A stretch of DNA of 64,000 nt from Pantoea sp. A4 (GCF_000295955.2 NZ_ALXE01000001.1:1-64000); one strand, 5' to 3'. Counted from the first letter of the stretch, positions 27,146 through 36,065 are shown. Numbers and translations: made by a program. Notes: generated by a model from the sequence alone, not told the origin.

Positions 27146-28369
27146 ATGACCACTCGTCGCTTTTCGCGCATTGAGCGCTTGCCCCCCTATGTGTTTAACA
27201 TCACTGCTGAATTAAAAATGGCTGCGCGACGTCGCGGCGAAGACATTATTGATTTCAGCATGGGCAACCCGGATGGCGCTACGCCACCGCACATCGTGGA
27301 AAAACTGGTGCAAGTTGCCCAGCGTGAAGATACCCACGGTTACTCCACGTCCAAAGGCATTCCACGCCTGCGTCGTGCCATTTCGCGCTGGTATGCCGAT
27401 CGCTACCAGGTGGAGATCGATCCAGAATCAGAAGCGATTGTGACCATTGGCTCGAAAGAGGGGCTGGCGCACCTGATGCTGGCAACCCTCGACCATGGTG
27501 ACACCGTGCTGGTGCCTAACCCGAGCTATCCGATTCACATCTACGGCGCGGTAATTGCCGGTGCGCAGGTCCGTTCTGTGCCGCTGGTGGAAGGCGTCGA
27601 CTTCTTTAACGAGCTGGAGCGTGCGATTCGCGAAAGCTATCCGAAGCCAAAAATGATGATCCTCGGCTTCCCGTCAAATCCGACTGCGCAGTGCGTGGAG
27701 CTTGATTTCTTCGAACGGGTTGTCGCGCTGGCGAAGCAGTACAACGTGCTGGTGATCCACGATCTGGCCTATGCCGACATTGTTTATGATGGCTGGAAAG
27801 CGCCTTCCATCATGCAGGTGCCCGGCGCGCGTGACGTGGCGGTGGAGTTCTTCACCCTGTCCAAAAGCTACAATATGGCGGGCTGGCGCATTGGGTTTAT
27901 GGTCGGCAATAAAGAGTTAGTGTCGGCACTGGCTCGCATCAAGAGCTACCACGACTATGGCACCTTCACGCCATTGCAGGTGGCGGCGATAGCCGCGTTG
28001 GAAGGCGACCAGCAGTGCGTGCGTGATATTGCGGAACAGTACAAACGCCGCCGTGATGTGCTGGTGAAAGGGCTGCATGAAGCGGGCTGGATGGTCGAGA
28101 TCCCGAAAGCTTCCATGTACGTCTGGGCTAAAATTCCTGAACGCTATGCGGCGATGGGCTCGCTGGAGTTCGCGAAGCATATGTTGCAGGAAGCGAAGGT
28201 GTGCGTGTCGCCAGGCATTGGCTTTGGCGATTACGGTGATACCCACGTGCGTTTTGCGTTGATTGAAAACAGCGATCGTATTCGTCAGGCGGTGCGCGGG
28301 ATTAAAAACATGTTCCGTAAAGATGGCATCTTACCGCCAGTAGAGAAACACGAAGACGCTGAAGGTTAA
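27146..28369 (+). CDS. alaC: Glutamate-pyruvate aminotransferase AlaC
   Basis: A 407-residue PLP-dependent class I/II aminotransferase, the main alanine-forming transaminase (pyruvate + glutamate to alanine + 2-oxoglutarate). Most of the protein is identical to E. coli AlaC (formerly YfdZ), for example the segments [20 protein letters not shown] and [16 protein letters not shown]. The PLP lysine is in [15 protein letters not shown], and NPTAQ plus [12 protein letters not shown] give the cofactor contacts. The ATG has AGAGGAATTCC before it. The leader contains two small stem-loops (27084-27099 and 27109-27119). Next to ypdA/ypdB as in E. coli, which links pyruvate sensing and use. Confidence 0.97.
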   Translation: MTTRRFSRIERLPPYVFNITAELKMAARRRGEDIIDFSMGNPDGATPPHIVEKLVQVAQREDTHGYSTSKGIPRLRRAISRWYADRYQVEIDPESEAIVTIGSKEGLAHLMLATLDHGDTVLVPNPSYPIHIYGAVIAGAQVRSVPLVEGVDFFNELERAIRESYPKPKMMILGFPSNPTAQCVELDFFERVVALAKQYNVLVIHDLAYADIVYDGWKAPSIMQVPGARDVAVEFFTLSKSYNMAGWRIGFMVGNKELVSALARIKSYHDYGTFTPLQVAAIAALEGDQQCVRDIAEQYKRRRDVLVKGLHEAGWMVEIPKASMYVWAKIPERYAAMGSLEFAKHMLQEAKVCVSPGIGFGDYGDTHVRFALIENSDRIRQAVRGIKNMFRKDGILPPVEKHEDAEG

Positions 28370-28377
28370 CATCAACA

Positions 28378-28399
28378 GGGGCGACGAGATTGTCGCCCC
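28378..28399. terminator. Hairpin between alaC and ypdK
   Basis: An 8-bp stem GGGGCGAC / GTCGCCCC with a 6-nt loop lies between two convergent genes. There is no U-run, so intrinsic termination is not certain. Confidence 0.5.
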
Positions 28400-28410
28400 A
28401 ATGGCAGGCT

Positions 28411-28482
28411 CTATACCATCAGTACAAATGTACCGACCCACAGCAACAGGAAGAATGACACTCCCATCAACGCGTATTTCAC
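28411..28482 (-). CDS. ypdK: Small inner-membrane protein YpdK
   Basis: A 23-codon frame starting at GTG reads (M)KYALMGVSFFLLLW, then VGTFVLMV. It aligns without gaps and with equal length to the 23-residue E. coli YpdK (MKYFFMGISFMVIVW...), which also lies just after alaC. It is a single hydrophobic helix, expected to insert in the inner membrane. GGGGAG lies 8 bases before the GTG, and a TATAAT -10 box lies 59 bp upstream. Too short for ordinary gene callers. Function unknown in any species I know. Confidence 0.85.
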   Translation of the reverse strand: MKYALMGVSFFLLLWVGTFVLMV

Positions 28483-28541
28483 ACTACAACTCCCCAGAGA
28501 AGTTACGGCAGTAGCGATCCCGAGCCAGCGCAACAAAATAG

Positions 28542-28547
28542 ATTATA
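28542..28547 (-). promoter_or_regulatory. -10 box of the candidate ypdK promoter
   Basis: TATAAT on the minus strand, 59 bp before the ypdK start. At 17 bp spacing the -35 position reads GTCGCA, which is poor. Nearby, at 28578-28595, is a palindrome with 7-bp arms (GTTCTGA / TCAGAAC) that may end the efflux operon or bind a regulator. Confidence 0.5.
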
Positions 28548-28665
28548 AGTCACAGAGCTAACTCTGCGACTCAGGTCGTTCTGAGAATTCAGAACAGGAT
28601 CGACGCTAATCTACGCGCATTTTCTGACAAAATAAACGGGTTGCGAGCAAGACTTTTCCCGCTTT

Positions 28666-29694
28666 TTAGTGCGCCTCAATGCTCGGAATCACGGACATGC
28701 CAACGCGCAGATCGTTGAGGTGCGCCTGACCGGCATCCAGCACAATTTTTACCGGTAAACGCTGGACCACTTTGGTGTAATTGCCCGTGGCATTGTCCGG
28801 TGAAATGGCTGAGAACGTCGCGCCAGTGGCCGGGGCGATGCTGTCCACATGACCGGTAAAGGTCTGGCCGGGCAGGGCATCAACGCGAATGTTAACCTTC
28901 TGGCCGGGATGAACATCAGCCAGCTGCGTTTCCAGGTAGTTAGCCGTGACGTAGGACTGCTGTAACGGCACCACAGCCAACAGGCGCGTGCCAGCGGAAA
29001 CGTAAGCGCCGATGCGCACACCGCGCTGACCGACCATGCCATCAACCGGGGCTACGATACGCGTATAAGAGAGATTCAGACGCGCCTGGTCAACGCTGGC
29101 TGTTGCGGTGCTAACACCGGCCTGCGCCTCGCGCACATCCGCCTGCAATACGGCGATCTGCTGCTGCGCGGAAGCCAGTACGGCCTGGCTCTGACGCACG
29201 GTCGCCGAGGCTGAGCGCAGCGTTGAGCTGGCTTTTTGCTGCTCATCGGCCGCAATCGTGCCGCTTTTATACAGTCGATCATAACGACCAAAACTCTGGT
29301 CGGCATACTGTGCCGAAGCCTGGTTAGCGGCAACGGTGGCTTTCGCCTGCTCAATCACCGATTGCTGTTGGCTAAGCTGCGCCTGGCTACTGACCAGTTT
29401 GGCCTGTGCAACAGCGAGGCTGGCTTCTGCACTCTCCAGCGCCACGCGGTAATCGCGGTCGTCCAGTGTCGCTAACAGCTGTCCGGCTTTAACCCGCTGG
29501 TTATCTTCCACTTTGATCTCAGCGACATAGCCGGAGACTTTCGGCGCGACCAGCGTGTAATCCGCATTAATGTACGCATCATCGGTGCGGTGGTCGTTGG
29601 CCGTCATCACTGACCAGATAGCAAAGGCTATCAGTAACAGCACCAGCAGCAGCAGGCTCAACAAAACGTTTTTTCTCATTATAAAAGCACGCAT
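28666..29694 (-). CDS. HlyD/EmrA-family membrane fusion protein
   Basis: A 342-residue periplasmic adaptor of a tripartite efflux pump. It has one N-terminal membrane anchor (VLLSLLLLVLLLIAFAIWSVM), a lipoyl half-motif (DDAYINADYTLVAPKVSGYVAEIKVEDNQRVKAGQ, split around a long coiled coil at about 85-205 rich in Ala/Gln) and the second half-motif IVAPVDGMVGQRGVRIGAYVSAG. It follows the MFS pump gene after 6 bp. By the EmrAB model it links the inner-membrane pump to an outer-membrane channel such as TolC to export a lipophilic or aromatic compound. Regulation is probably by the divergent IclR protein. Confidence 0.9.
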   Translation of the reverse strand: MRAFIMRKNVLLSLLLLVLLLIAFAIWSVMTANDHRTDDAYINADYTLVAPKVSGYVAEIKVEDNQRVKAGQLLATLDDRDYRVALESAEASLAVAQAKLVSSQAQLSQQQSVIEQAKATVAANQASAQYADQSFGRYDRLYKSGTIAADEQQKASSTLRSASATVRQSQAVLASAQQQIAVLQADVREAQAGVSTATASVDQARLNLSYTRIVAPVDGMVGQRGVRIGAYVSAGTRLLAVVPLQQSYVTANYLETQLADVHPGQKVNIRVDALPGQTFTGHVDSIAPATGATFSAISPDNATGNYTKVVQRLPVKIVLDAGQAHLNDLRVGMSVIPSIEAH

Positions 29695-29700
29695 GATTAA

Positions 29701-31290
29701 TTATCTCGGAGGTTGAATCAGGGTTTGTGGCGGCCAAACGCGACGCGGTAGCCAGGCGGTCAACAGCAGCATCACCAGCGACAAGCCAATCAGCAGCAGC
29801 CAGCCATCACTCAGGCTCAATACCGTGGCCTGATGTTTTAACAGTGTGGCGAAGCCACTGAGGTTTTCACTGCTGCTCACGCTGCCATCGGGCAACAGGG
29901 GCTGGCTTTGGCTGGCGGCACTGCTGGACGGTGCACTCAGCAACCAACTGCGGTTAGCCGCGCTGTTGACCAGAATATTGGAGTGAAACTGTTCGCGGTG
30001 GCTGAGGAACCAACCCACCAGGCTTCCGGAGGCGATACTGGAAAATCCGCGCACGGTATTAAACATTGCCGAAGCAAACGGGCCTTCGGGCGGTGCTACC
30101 ACGCTGGTGGCGCTCATCAGAATCGGCAATATCACCATCGGTTGACCAAAGGCCTGCAAAATTTGAATCGACCAGAAATTCTGCCGCGCCCAGTCAGTGG
30201 TAATCTGCATTCCCAGCAGGCAAGAGAGAATCATCAATGCCACCCCGGCGGCTAGCATCCAGCGGCAGTCAATCCAGCGCAGATTCAGCAAGGCCGCCAC
30301 CAGCGGAGCAATGAGCAATTGTGGCAAGCCGATAGTCAGCGCCAGCGGTGCAAACTGCAAAGTACGGAAGCCGTCGACCTGCGCGAAATAAGCAGAGGGC
30401 AGCGATGACCCGGCCAGTGAAATAAACAGTACGCCTGCCAGTCCAAGCAGGCCGTGGCTCAGGTTGCGCCGCTCCAGCATTTGCAGTTTGAACAGCGGCA
30501 GCGGGTGGAACCATTCATTAATGAAAAAGACCAGCAATAGCGGGGCCGAGGTTAGCATCAGCCCGAGGATCAGTGGTGAACTGAGCCAGTCCAGCCGTTC
30601 TCCCTGGGTTAACGCGAGGATCAGCAACGACATCCCGGCGCAGCCGGTGACCATGCCAAACAGATCGATCTGTTTAAAGCGCTCCAGGCGCAGGGGGTCT
30701 TGTGGGATCCCCCAGCCCAGCAGCAACATCGCGATCAGCATCGGCGGCACCACCTGCCAGAAGACAAACATCCAACTGACATCATCGGTCCAGAAGGCCG
30801 CCAGCGACGCCGCGAGGTTAGGGCCAAACGTGGCGGTCAGGGCGTAGCCGCCCAGGCCATACAGTTTATAGGGCGGCGGTAGAAAGCGCAGGGCAACGGT
30901 CATTAACATCGGTGGCATTGCACCGCCAAACAACCCTTGCAGCACGCGCAGCGCAATAAACAGCGATGGATTGTGCGTCAGGGGCAGCAGGATGCCGACC
31001 AGCATAAAGCCAGTGCACACCGTCAGGGTGAAACGGCGCAGTGAGAAGGTGACGGCAAACCACGGGGCGATCATCATCGCAGACACTTCTGCCGCCTGAT
31101 AACCCGACGTGATCCAACTGCCGAGATCGTAGCTGATCCCTAACGCAGCGCGGATATCCTCCAGGGCAATGTCGGTAACGCGATCGTTCAGACCAGAAGT
31201 CAGCGCAGCGATCAGCACGCCAACCAGACCCAGCGCGAGGCGCAAGGTAAAGGGATGTGGAGCCGGTGGCGATGTGGGTTGAACACTCAT
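29701..31290 (-). CDS. MFS drug/aromatic efflux pump, EmrB/QacA (DHA2) type
   Basis: A 529-residue major-facilitator pump with about 14 predicted membrane segments, as usual for the DHA2 family. The loop LRVLQGLFGGAMPPMLMTVALRF corresponds to the family's helix 4 antiporter region, and the motif LGSWITSGYQAAEVSAMMIAP to helix 2. A long Ser-rich periplasmic insertion (AAPSSSAASQSQPLLPDGS-like stretch near residue 450) precedes the last helix. First gene of a two-gene operon with the adaptor 6 bp downstream. An IclR gene is divergent across 147 bp. The substrate is unknown. Confidence 0.88.
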   Translation of the reverse strand: MSVQPTSPPAPHPFTLRLALGLVGVLIAALTSGLNDRVTDIALEDIRAALGISYDLGSWITSGYQAAEVSAMMIAPWFAVTFSLRRFTLTVCTGFMLVGILLPLTHNPSLFIALRVLQGLFGGAMPPMLMTVALRFLPPPYKLYGLGGYALTATFGPNLAASLAAFWTDDVSWMFVFWQVVPPMLIAMLLLGWGIPQDPLRLERFKQIDLFGMVTGCAGMSLLILALTQGERLDWLSSPLILGLMLTSAPLLLVFFINEWFHPLPLFKLQMLERRNLSHGLLGLAGVLFISLAGSSLPSAYFAQVDGFRTLQFAPLALTIGLPQLLIAPLVAALLNLRWIDCRWMLAAGVALMILSCLLGMQITTDWARQNFWSIQILQAFGQPMVILPILMSATSVVAPPEGPFASAMFNTVRGFSSIASGSLVGWFLSHREQFHSNILVNSAANRSWLLSAPSSSAASQSQPLLPDGSVSSSENLSGFATLLKHQATVLSLSDGWLLLIGLSLVMLLLTAWLPRRVWPPQTLIQPPR

Positions 31291-31320
31291 GCAAGTCGTC
31301 TCTAATTATTATGATGCAGT

Positions 31321-31381
31321 GTATTGCTATGTGATACAGGTTGCTATATTACATTTTGGGTCGCTGTATTGCAATGCGTAC
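31321..31381. promoter_or_regulatory. Repeated TTGC-box region between the efflux operon and its IclR regulator
   Basis: Three related boxes occur here: GTATTGCTATGTGATAC (31321-31337), TTGCTATATTACA (31341-31353) and GTATTGCAATGCGTAC (31366-31381). The first and third begin 45 bp apart, which puts the copies on roughly the same helix side. They are the best candidates for the IclR operator controlling both directions. Confidence 0.45.
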
Positions 31382-31437
31382 ATGCTGTAAAAAATGCGCT
31401 TTTACGGTACAGTAAGGCAGCTCATAAGGAAGGCGTT

Positions 31438-32223
31438 ATGGTTCAATCTCCATCCAGCCGCGAGGATGAAAAATCGGGCGGCATTCAGGTCATTGCCCGT
31501 GCGGCAAAAATTCTTAACGCGCTGGGCGAAAACCCCGGCGGCATGAGCCTTGGAGAGATCGCCCACGCGGTCGATCTTCCGCGCTCCACGGTACAACGCA
31601 TTGTGGCGGCACTGGACAGCGAGCGCCTGGTGCGCAGCAGCGGTGCAGGCGGTTTGCGTCTTGGTCCGGCGCTGCTTAAGCTGATCTCCAGCGTGCACAC
31701 TGACGCGGTCGAACTGATGCGACCCTGGCTTGAGCATCTGAGTGAAGTCACCAATGAAACCGTTTCCCTGGCGCGCGCCAGCGGCACCCAACTGGCTATC
31801 GTGCATTACGTTGTTGCCTCGCGCGAACTGCGTGTGGTGCCGCGTATGGGGCTGAATCTACCGCTCTACAGCACCTCTGGCGGCCGCGCGCTGCTGGCGC
31901 TTGAGCGCGATGAAGACATTGAGTTGCTGGTCGGTGCGGCCTGGAAAGAGCTGACCGATCAGACGGTGAAAACCTTACCGGAGCTGATGCAGCGAGTGGA
32001 GGAAGTCCGCACCAGCGGGATCTCCTACGATCGTGGCGAAACGCTGGAAGGGATCTCCACCATGGCTGTAGCACTGGACACGTTGTTCGGCCGCTTCTCT
32101 GTTTCTCTGTTGGTGCCCACTGCGCGCTTTCAGAAGCAGGAGGCGTTCTATCGTGTGGAAATGCTGAAGTGCAAAGAGGCACTGGCGGGCGAAATCGGCA
32201 AAATTGCCGCTGTAGAGGGATAG
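31438..32223 (+). CDS. IclR-family regulator of the EmrAB-like efflux pair
   Basis: A 261-residue IclR regulator: winged helix at about residues 20-80 (GGMSLGEIAHAVDLPRSTVQ, then RIVAALDSERLV) and an effector domain from about 90 (SEVTNETVSLARASGTQLAIVHYV). The ATG at 31438 has AAGGAAGGCG upstream; the longer frame to 31324 was rejected. It differs clearly from the IclR protein at 5708-6517. It is divergent from the efflux genes and is followed at only 4 bp by a universal stress protein gene, suggesting that regulator, stress protein and the following membrane protein share a transcript. Confidence 0.87.
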   Translation: MVQSPSSREDEKSGGIQVIARAAKILNALGENPGGMSLGEIAHAVDLPRSTVQRIVAALDSERLVRSSGAGGLRLGPALLKLISSVHTDAVELMRPWLEHLSEVTNETVSLARASGTQLAIVHYVVASRELRVVPRMGLNLPLYSTSGGRALLALERDEDIELLVGAAWKELTDQTVKTLPELMQRVEEVRTSGISYDRGETLEGISTMAVALDTLFGRFSVSLLVPTARFQKQEAFYRVEMLKCKEALAGEIGKIAAVEG

Positions 32224-32227
32224 CCAA

Positions 32228-32683
32228 ATGAAAACGTTGTTGATGGCCATTGATAACTCGCCCGTTGCGGCGAAAGTGATTGAACTTGCGACAGAGCAGG
32301 CGCTGGCACAGCAGGCTCAGGTGCTGGTGTTGTGCTGCATCGATCCGGCTTACACCTCCTGTCATCAGACCATTGAGATTGATGCAGGCGAGGACGCCGC
32401 AGACTTCATTGCCGCTGAAGATGAGCAGAACACCGCCGAGCTGGTGGTGCGTCGGGCGCTGGCACCTTTGTTACAATCTGGCGTAATTGCTCGTGGTATG
32501 ATCCTGCCCGGTGAAGCGGCTGAAACCATTATCAGCCAGGCGAAAAAAATCGATGCCAGCATGATTATCATGGGACGTCGACATCTTTCGCCGTTCAACC
32601 GGTTACTGAAAGGGTCAGTCAGTGCCGCAGTGATTGAGCGAGCAGACTGCCCGGTCTTGATTGATACACGCAAGGATTGTTGA
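32228..32683 (+). CDS. Universal stress protein (UspA family)
   Basis: A 151-residue Usp-domain protein: MKTLLMAIDNSPVAAKVIELA at the N-terminus, a central IISQAKKIDASMIIMGRR and C-terminal LLKGSVSAAVIERADCPVLI. In ATP-binding Usp proteins the nucleotide loop is G-x2-G-x9-G-S/T; here the second glycine is replaced (GRRHLSPFNRLLKGS), so nucleotide binding is uncertain. It lies 4 bp after the IclR gene and 7 bp before the next gene. Likely cytoplasmic; it may help cells under the stress that induces the efflux system. Confidence 0.85.
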   Translation: MKTLLMAIDNSPVAAKVIELATEQALAQQAQVLVLCCIDPAYTSCHQTIEIDAGEDAADFIAAEDEQNTAELVVRRALAPLLQSGVIARGMILPGEAAETIISQAKKIDASMIIMGRRHLSPFNRLLKGSVSAAVIERADCPVLIDTRKDC

Positions 32684-32690
32684 AACACCC

Positions 32691-33494
32691 ATGACAGGTC
32701 AGTTTGTAACTTTGCTGGCAGCGTTCATGCTGCTGGCAGTGATTATTATTGTCTTGATCCGCACCACCCGCCTGCGCATCTGGCAAGGTGTGGTGCTGTT
32801 TATTCTGCCGCTGTTGCTGGCGAATCTGCTGTGGTTTAGCTGGTTGGCACCCCGCCAACAGCAGCAGGCTATGCTGTTGCAGGCGCGTATGCAGCTGGCG
32901 CAAACGCCGGGTTATCGGGTACTTGAGCAGCAAGAACCGATGTTGTGGCAGATGCTGGTTAAAGAGATGGTGCACCGGCTACAAAAAGGCGAATCTGCTG
33001 AACAGGCGATGGGCGAACTGCGCGGCTGGCTCACCGATGTCATGAACCAGCGTATGGCAAAAGCGGATGACGCCACCGTGCATCACTATGTTTCTGTCGC
33101 CGTGCAGGAGATGCAGGCCCTGCAGCAAAAAGATCCGCTGCTGTGCTTCCGTTTTCTCTATCCGCAGGTCAGTGGTGGCGTGAATCTGGAGCAAGTGCTG
33201 TCGCCGCAGTTAAATCAGCTGGATCAACAGACCACGGAACAGCTGCTGCTGAACAGCACGGGCAATGAAGTCGCGATTGATCAGACTCAGGCGCACAAAG
33301 ATTTGCAACAGGTCGTGACGCAGCTTTACAGTCGCTGGGGCGATAAACTGCAACAGTTGAACATGCCAGCCGACACCGCCGTTAATCGCGCCGGGATGTG
33401 CAGCATGTCCATCGACCTCTACAGTAAAATTCTCGCATTACCTGACAAGCGCGCGGCCAACCTGCTGCGTACAATGGTCTCGCTTTCCGGATAA
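32691..33494 (+). CDS. Inner-membrane protein of unknown function
   Basis: A 267-residue protein I cannot place. It has two N-terminal hydrophobic helices (about residues 5-28, FVTLLAAFMLLAVIIIVLI, and 34-55, VVLFILPLLLANLLWFSW), then a soluble, Gln- and Leu-rich helical domain of about 210 residues (LAPRQQQQAMLLQARMQL onward), which may form coiled coils. With both helices spanning, the large domain would be cytoplasmic. An in-frame TTG at 32661 inside the stress-protein gene was rejected in favour of the ATG 7 bp after that gene. Operon context with IclR and Usp genes. Confidence 0.65.
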   Translation: MTGQFVTLLAAFMLLAVIIIVLIRTTRLRIWQGVVLFILPLLLANLLWFSWLAPRQQQQAMLLQARMQLAQTPGYRVLEQQEPMLWQMLVKEMVHRLQKGESAEQAMGELRGWLTDVMNQRMAKADDATVHHYVSVAVQEMQALQQKDPLLCFRFLYPQVSGGVNLEQVLSPQLNQLDQQTTEQLLLNSTGNEVAIDQTQAHKDLQQVVTQLYSRWGDKLQQLNMPADTAVNRAGMCSMSIDLYSKILALPDKRAANLLRTMVSLSG

Positions 33495-33517
33495 AAAAAA
33501 GCCCGCATAAGGCGGGC
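33493..33517 (-). terminator. Terminator oriented to the minus strand
   Basis: GCCCGC / GCGGGC stem (33501-33517). The T-run is only on the minus strand, where TTTTTTTT follows. It could stop a transcript coming leftwards from about 33.7 kb, where only the degenerate small frame 33539-33670 is visible. Confidence 0.65.
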
Positions 33518-33538
33518 CGAAGGTCAGGTTATCTCTTT

Positions 33539-33670
33539 TTAGTTAGTCGCTCTTCCCTGGTGTGGAACAGCCTTTGTGACATCTGGCTGCATCATCACAC
33601 ACGCCTGAATAAAGGTATAGCCAATTAAAACTATTGCATTGATTGCTAATAGCTGGAATTCGCTTTGCGT
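33539..33670 (-). other. Candidate small membrane-protein gene with ACG in place of a start codon
   Basis: An uninterrupted minus-strand frame of 43 codons encodes QSEFQLL, then the hydrophobic helix LLAINAIVLIGYTFIQACVMM and a polar tail QPDVTKAVPHQGRATN. AGGA lies five bases before the ACG, where a start codon would be expected, and a good terminator follows 22 bp beyond the stop. It may be a small gene with a mutated start, one using a rare non-AUG start, or chance. The first in-frame conventional start (GTG, then ATG-ATG) would remove the helix. Confidence 0.3.
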
Positions 33671-33731
33671 TTATTCCTATAGGCAGGTGCGTGGCGGCGA
33701 CCTTAAAATACCGCTAATGTGAGGAATCCCA

Positions 33732-34016
33732 ATGAAAAAAAATATTCTTGCCGCCGTGGCGGCGTTAACTTTGCTCGCCGGTTGTAGCGTCCATAAGCCA
33801 GGGGGTTTTGAACGCGTAGCCGAAGATAAGAGCGATAACACCGTACAATATCGCTACGATCCCCAGACGGTTAACCAGGATGCGATGCAGCTCGACTTAT
33901 CCCAGTATTGTGAGCAGCACGGATTTGATAAAGTAGAGGGGTTACCGGCGCAGGACAGCCACTACCCAGGGCTGAAGAAAAAGTGGTTTCAGTGCAATTA
34001 TGCCGTTAAAAGCTAG
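33732..34016 (+). CDS. Small lipoprotein of unknown function
   Basis: A 94-residue protein with a lipoprotein signal peptide: MKKNILAAVAALTLLAGC, with the lipobox LAGC placing the lipidated cysteine at residue 18. The following Ser gives no inner-membrane retention signal, so outer-membrane sorting is expected. The mature part has three further cysteines, in SQYCEQHGFD and WFQCNYAVKS among others, possibly forming a disulfide. The ATG has GAGGAATCCC before it. I do not recognise the family. It lies 178 bp before the Hsp90-like gene on the same strand, but no shared promoter is evident. Confidence 0.7.
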   Translation: MKKNILAAVAALTLLAGCSVHKPGGFERVAEDKSDNTVQYRYDPQTVNQDAMQLDLSQYCEQHGFDKVEGLPAQDSHYPGLKKKWFQCNYAVKS

Positions 34017-34194
34017 TCGCGATTCTGGCAGCGCTTAGCGTCGTTACCACGCCTGTTTAGGTGCCATCCGGCACCTGCCGTATCCGCCAGCGGGGCATCC
34101 CGCCTGGCTCTGTCACGAGTCGGAAGTTTCTCCGACTAATCATTGCAGGAATTGTTTGCGCCGCCCAGGCCGTAGACCGTAATGAGGAATTGCC

Positions 34195-36048
34195 ATGGAA
34201 GAAAAGGCAGCCGTTTCATCAATTGTTAAACACCAGACGCCCGTACACCTCCAGGGGCTGATGCAGGTTTTCAGCCAGCACCTTTATTCGACGCCGATAG
34301 TGGCGATTCGTGAACTGGTGCAAAACGCCCATGATGCGATTTTACGCCGCCGACTTGAGCAACCTGACTGGCAGCAAGCAGGGCGCATTGAAGTGCGTTG
34401 TCGACCAGAAATTCCCTCGATCAGCGTCACAGATAATGGCTCGGGGCTGACGGAAAGTGAAATTCACCGCTTTCTGGCAACCGTAGGGCTCAGCTACACC
34501 CGCCAACTGCGCCAGGATGAAGAGCAAAATGGCCTGATTGGCATGTTCGGCCTCGGATTTGCCTCCTCGTTTGTCCTGTCACAGCAGGTTACTGTCAATA
34601 CCACCTCCTGGCAGGAGCCTGCCGCGAGTTGGTGTTACAACTCCAGCGATGGTGAAACCTATACGGTTGAAGCAACGCGTTCACAGCCCGTGGGGTCCAC
34701 GGTTGAGCTGATTCTCAAACCAGAGGTAGCGCACCTTGCGAGCCACCGCCACCTCAGTGCGGTACTGGGGCGCTACTGTGCTTTGCTCAAAGAGCCGGTC
34801 TATGTTGGCGATGACGAGCAAGCCATTAATCACATTCAGCCGCCGTGGCGGGAAAACGCATCCTCATCCATCGCCCTGCATCCGGCTTTGATCCAAAAAC
34901 AGCAACTGGCCTTTGCCCAGCGTTTTGAAACGCGCTTTACCCCACTTTGCGTGTTACCGGTGGTGCCTGACGGCGGTAGCGACGTTCGCGGCATTCTCTG
35001 GTTACAGGACGGTGCTACCTATGGCACCAGCGATAACCGTAATGTCTCACTGTTCCTACGCGGCATGTTGATTGACGACCAGGCACGCGAACTGTTGCCC
35101 CCCTGGGCCGGGTTTGTCGGCGGGGTGCTGGAGTCATCAGCGCTGATCCCCACCGCCAGTCGCGAAGATCTCCAACGGGATGCCAGCTATGAGGCAACGC
35201 AGTTAGCGATCAACGAAGCGCTAATTAGCGGCCTTGGGCTGTTAGCGCAAAAACAGCCGGAAATCTGGCGTCGGGTGCTGGCTCGCCACAATGAAGCCCT
35301 GATGGGTGCCGCCTTGTGTGATGAGCGGCTATTTGCCCTGTTACAGAACGAACTGCTGATCCCCACCACGCAGGGCAATATGCCCGCGCGCGACCTCAGA
35401 CGTGATAACACCATCACCATGATGCTGGGCGAGGACTCGGGTTTTGAAGGGATGTTATTCCGCCTGCAACAAAAACCCGTCGCGCTGGGTGACCGCTACG
35501 CCGTGGTGCCGTTTTTACGCCGCTGGGCGCAGAGCCATGCGGCCCGGTTAATTGAACTGGGTACTCGCGCCGGTAATGAACAGCTTTTCTCGGTGCAGGA
35601 ACTGCCGGAAGCAGAAGAGCAGTGGTGGCAACAGCAGCTGGCTCAGCCAGATGAAGCGTTTGTGGTGGCGCGTTTTGAGCCGGATGTGCTGCCGCTGATG
35701 CTGGTGAAAGATCGTGAAGCGGAACTGAAAAAGCGCCTGGAAGAGGATGATGCGGATAAGCGGATGAGCACCGCGGCGTTGATGTTGGCAAAGCAGTTCA
35801 CGCAGAAAGTGACGCAAACGCAAAGCAAAATCCTCTATCTCAACAGCGCTAACCCGGCCATCAACGCGATCATCCAGTGCCGCAAAGCAGGACAACAGCC
35901 GTCGACCGAAACGCTGGTCCTGCTCAAGAGCCTGAAAGCACTACTGGCCGCGCAATCCACCGATGCCGAAGAGGGCGCGTTGACACAGGCGCTGCACAGC
36001 CTTGGACAAATTATTATTAATCAAACAAATACGCTGATGACACGTTAA
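34195..36048 (+). CDS. Hsp90-family (HtpG-like) ATPase, uncharacterised paralogue
   Basis: A 617-residue protein with the complete GHKL ATP site of Hsp90: N-box IRELVQNAHDAI (E40, N44, D47), G1 loop TDNGSGL (D80), lid glycine motif GLIGMFGLGFASSF (116-125) and PVGSTVELIL (near 170). Length is close to HtpG (about 624), but the middle and C-terminal parts diverge from true HtpG, and the C-terminus INQTNTLMTR lacks the eukaryotic MEEVD. Hsp90 proteins are ATP-driven dimeric chaperones; E40 corresponds to the catalytic glutamate, so activity is plausible. The next gene, 17 bp downstream, encodes a large TPR protein. The true htpG is probably elsewhere. Client and role unknown. Confidence 0.85.
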   Translation: MEEKAAVSSIVKHQTPVHLQGLMQVFSQHLYSTPIVAIRELVQNAHDAILRRRLEQPDWQQAGRIEVRCRPEIPSISVTDNGSGLTESEIHRFLATVGLSYTRQLRQDEEQNGLIGMFGLGFASSFVLSQQVTVNTTSWQEPAASWCYNSSDGETYTVEATRSQPVGSTVELILKPEVAHLASHRHLSAVLGRYCALLKEPVYVGDDEQAINHIQPPWRENASSSIALHPALIQKQQLAFAQRFETRFTPLCVLPVVPDGGSDVRGILWLQDGATYGTSDNRNVSLFLRGMLIDDQARELLPPWAGFVGGVLESSALIPTASREDLQRDASYEATQLAINEALISGLGLLAQKQPEIWRRVLARHNEALMGAALCDERLFALLQNELLIPTTQGNMPARDLRRDNTITMMLGEDSGFEGMLFRLQQKPVALGDRYAVVPFLRRWAQSHAARLIELGTRAGNEQLFSVQELPEAEEQWWQQQLAQPDEAFVVARFEPDVLPLMLVKDREAELKKRLEEDDADKRMSTAALMLAKQFTQKVTQTQSKILYLNSANPAINAIIQCRKAGQQPSTETLVLLKSLKALLAAQSTDAEEGALTQALHSLGQIIINQTNTLMTR

Positions 36049-36065
36049 ATCAGCCCCTTTCCCTT

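Noticed and set aside
27071..27175. Possible leader peptides before alaC (a 7-codon frame at 27071 and a 26-codon frame at 27094 containing several Ala and Val codons)
   Set aside because: Neither has a Shine-Dalgarno, and the nearby stem-loops lack a U-run, so an attenuator is not supported by what can be seen.
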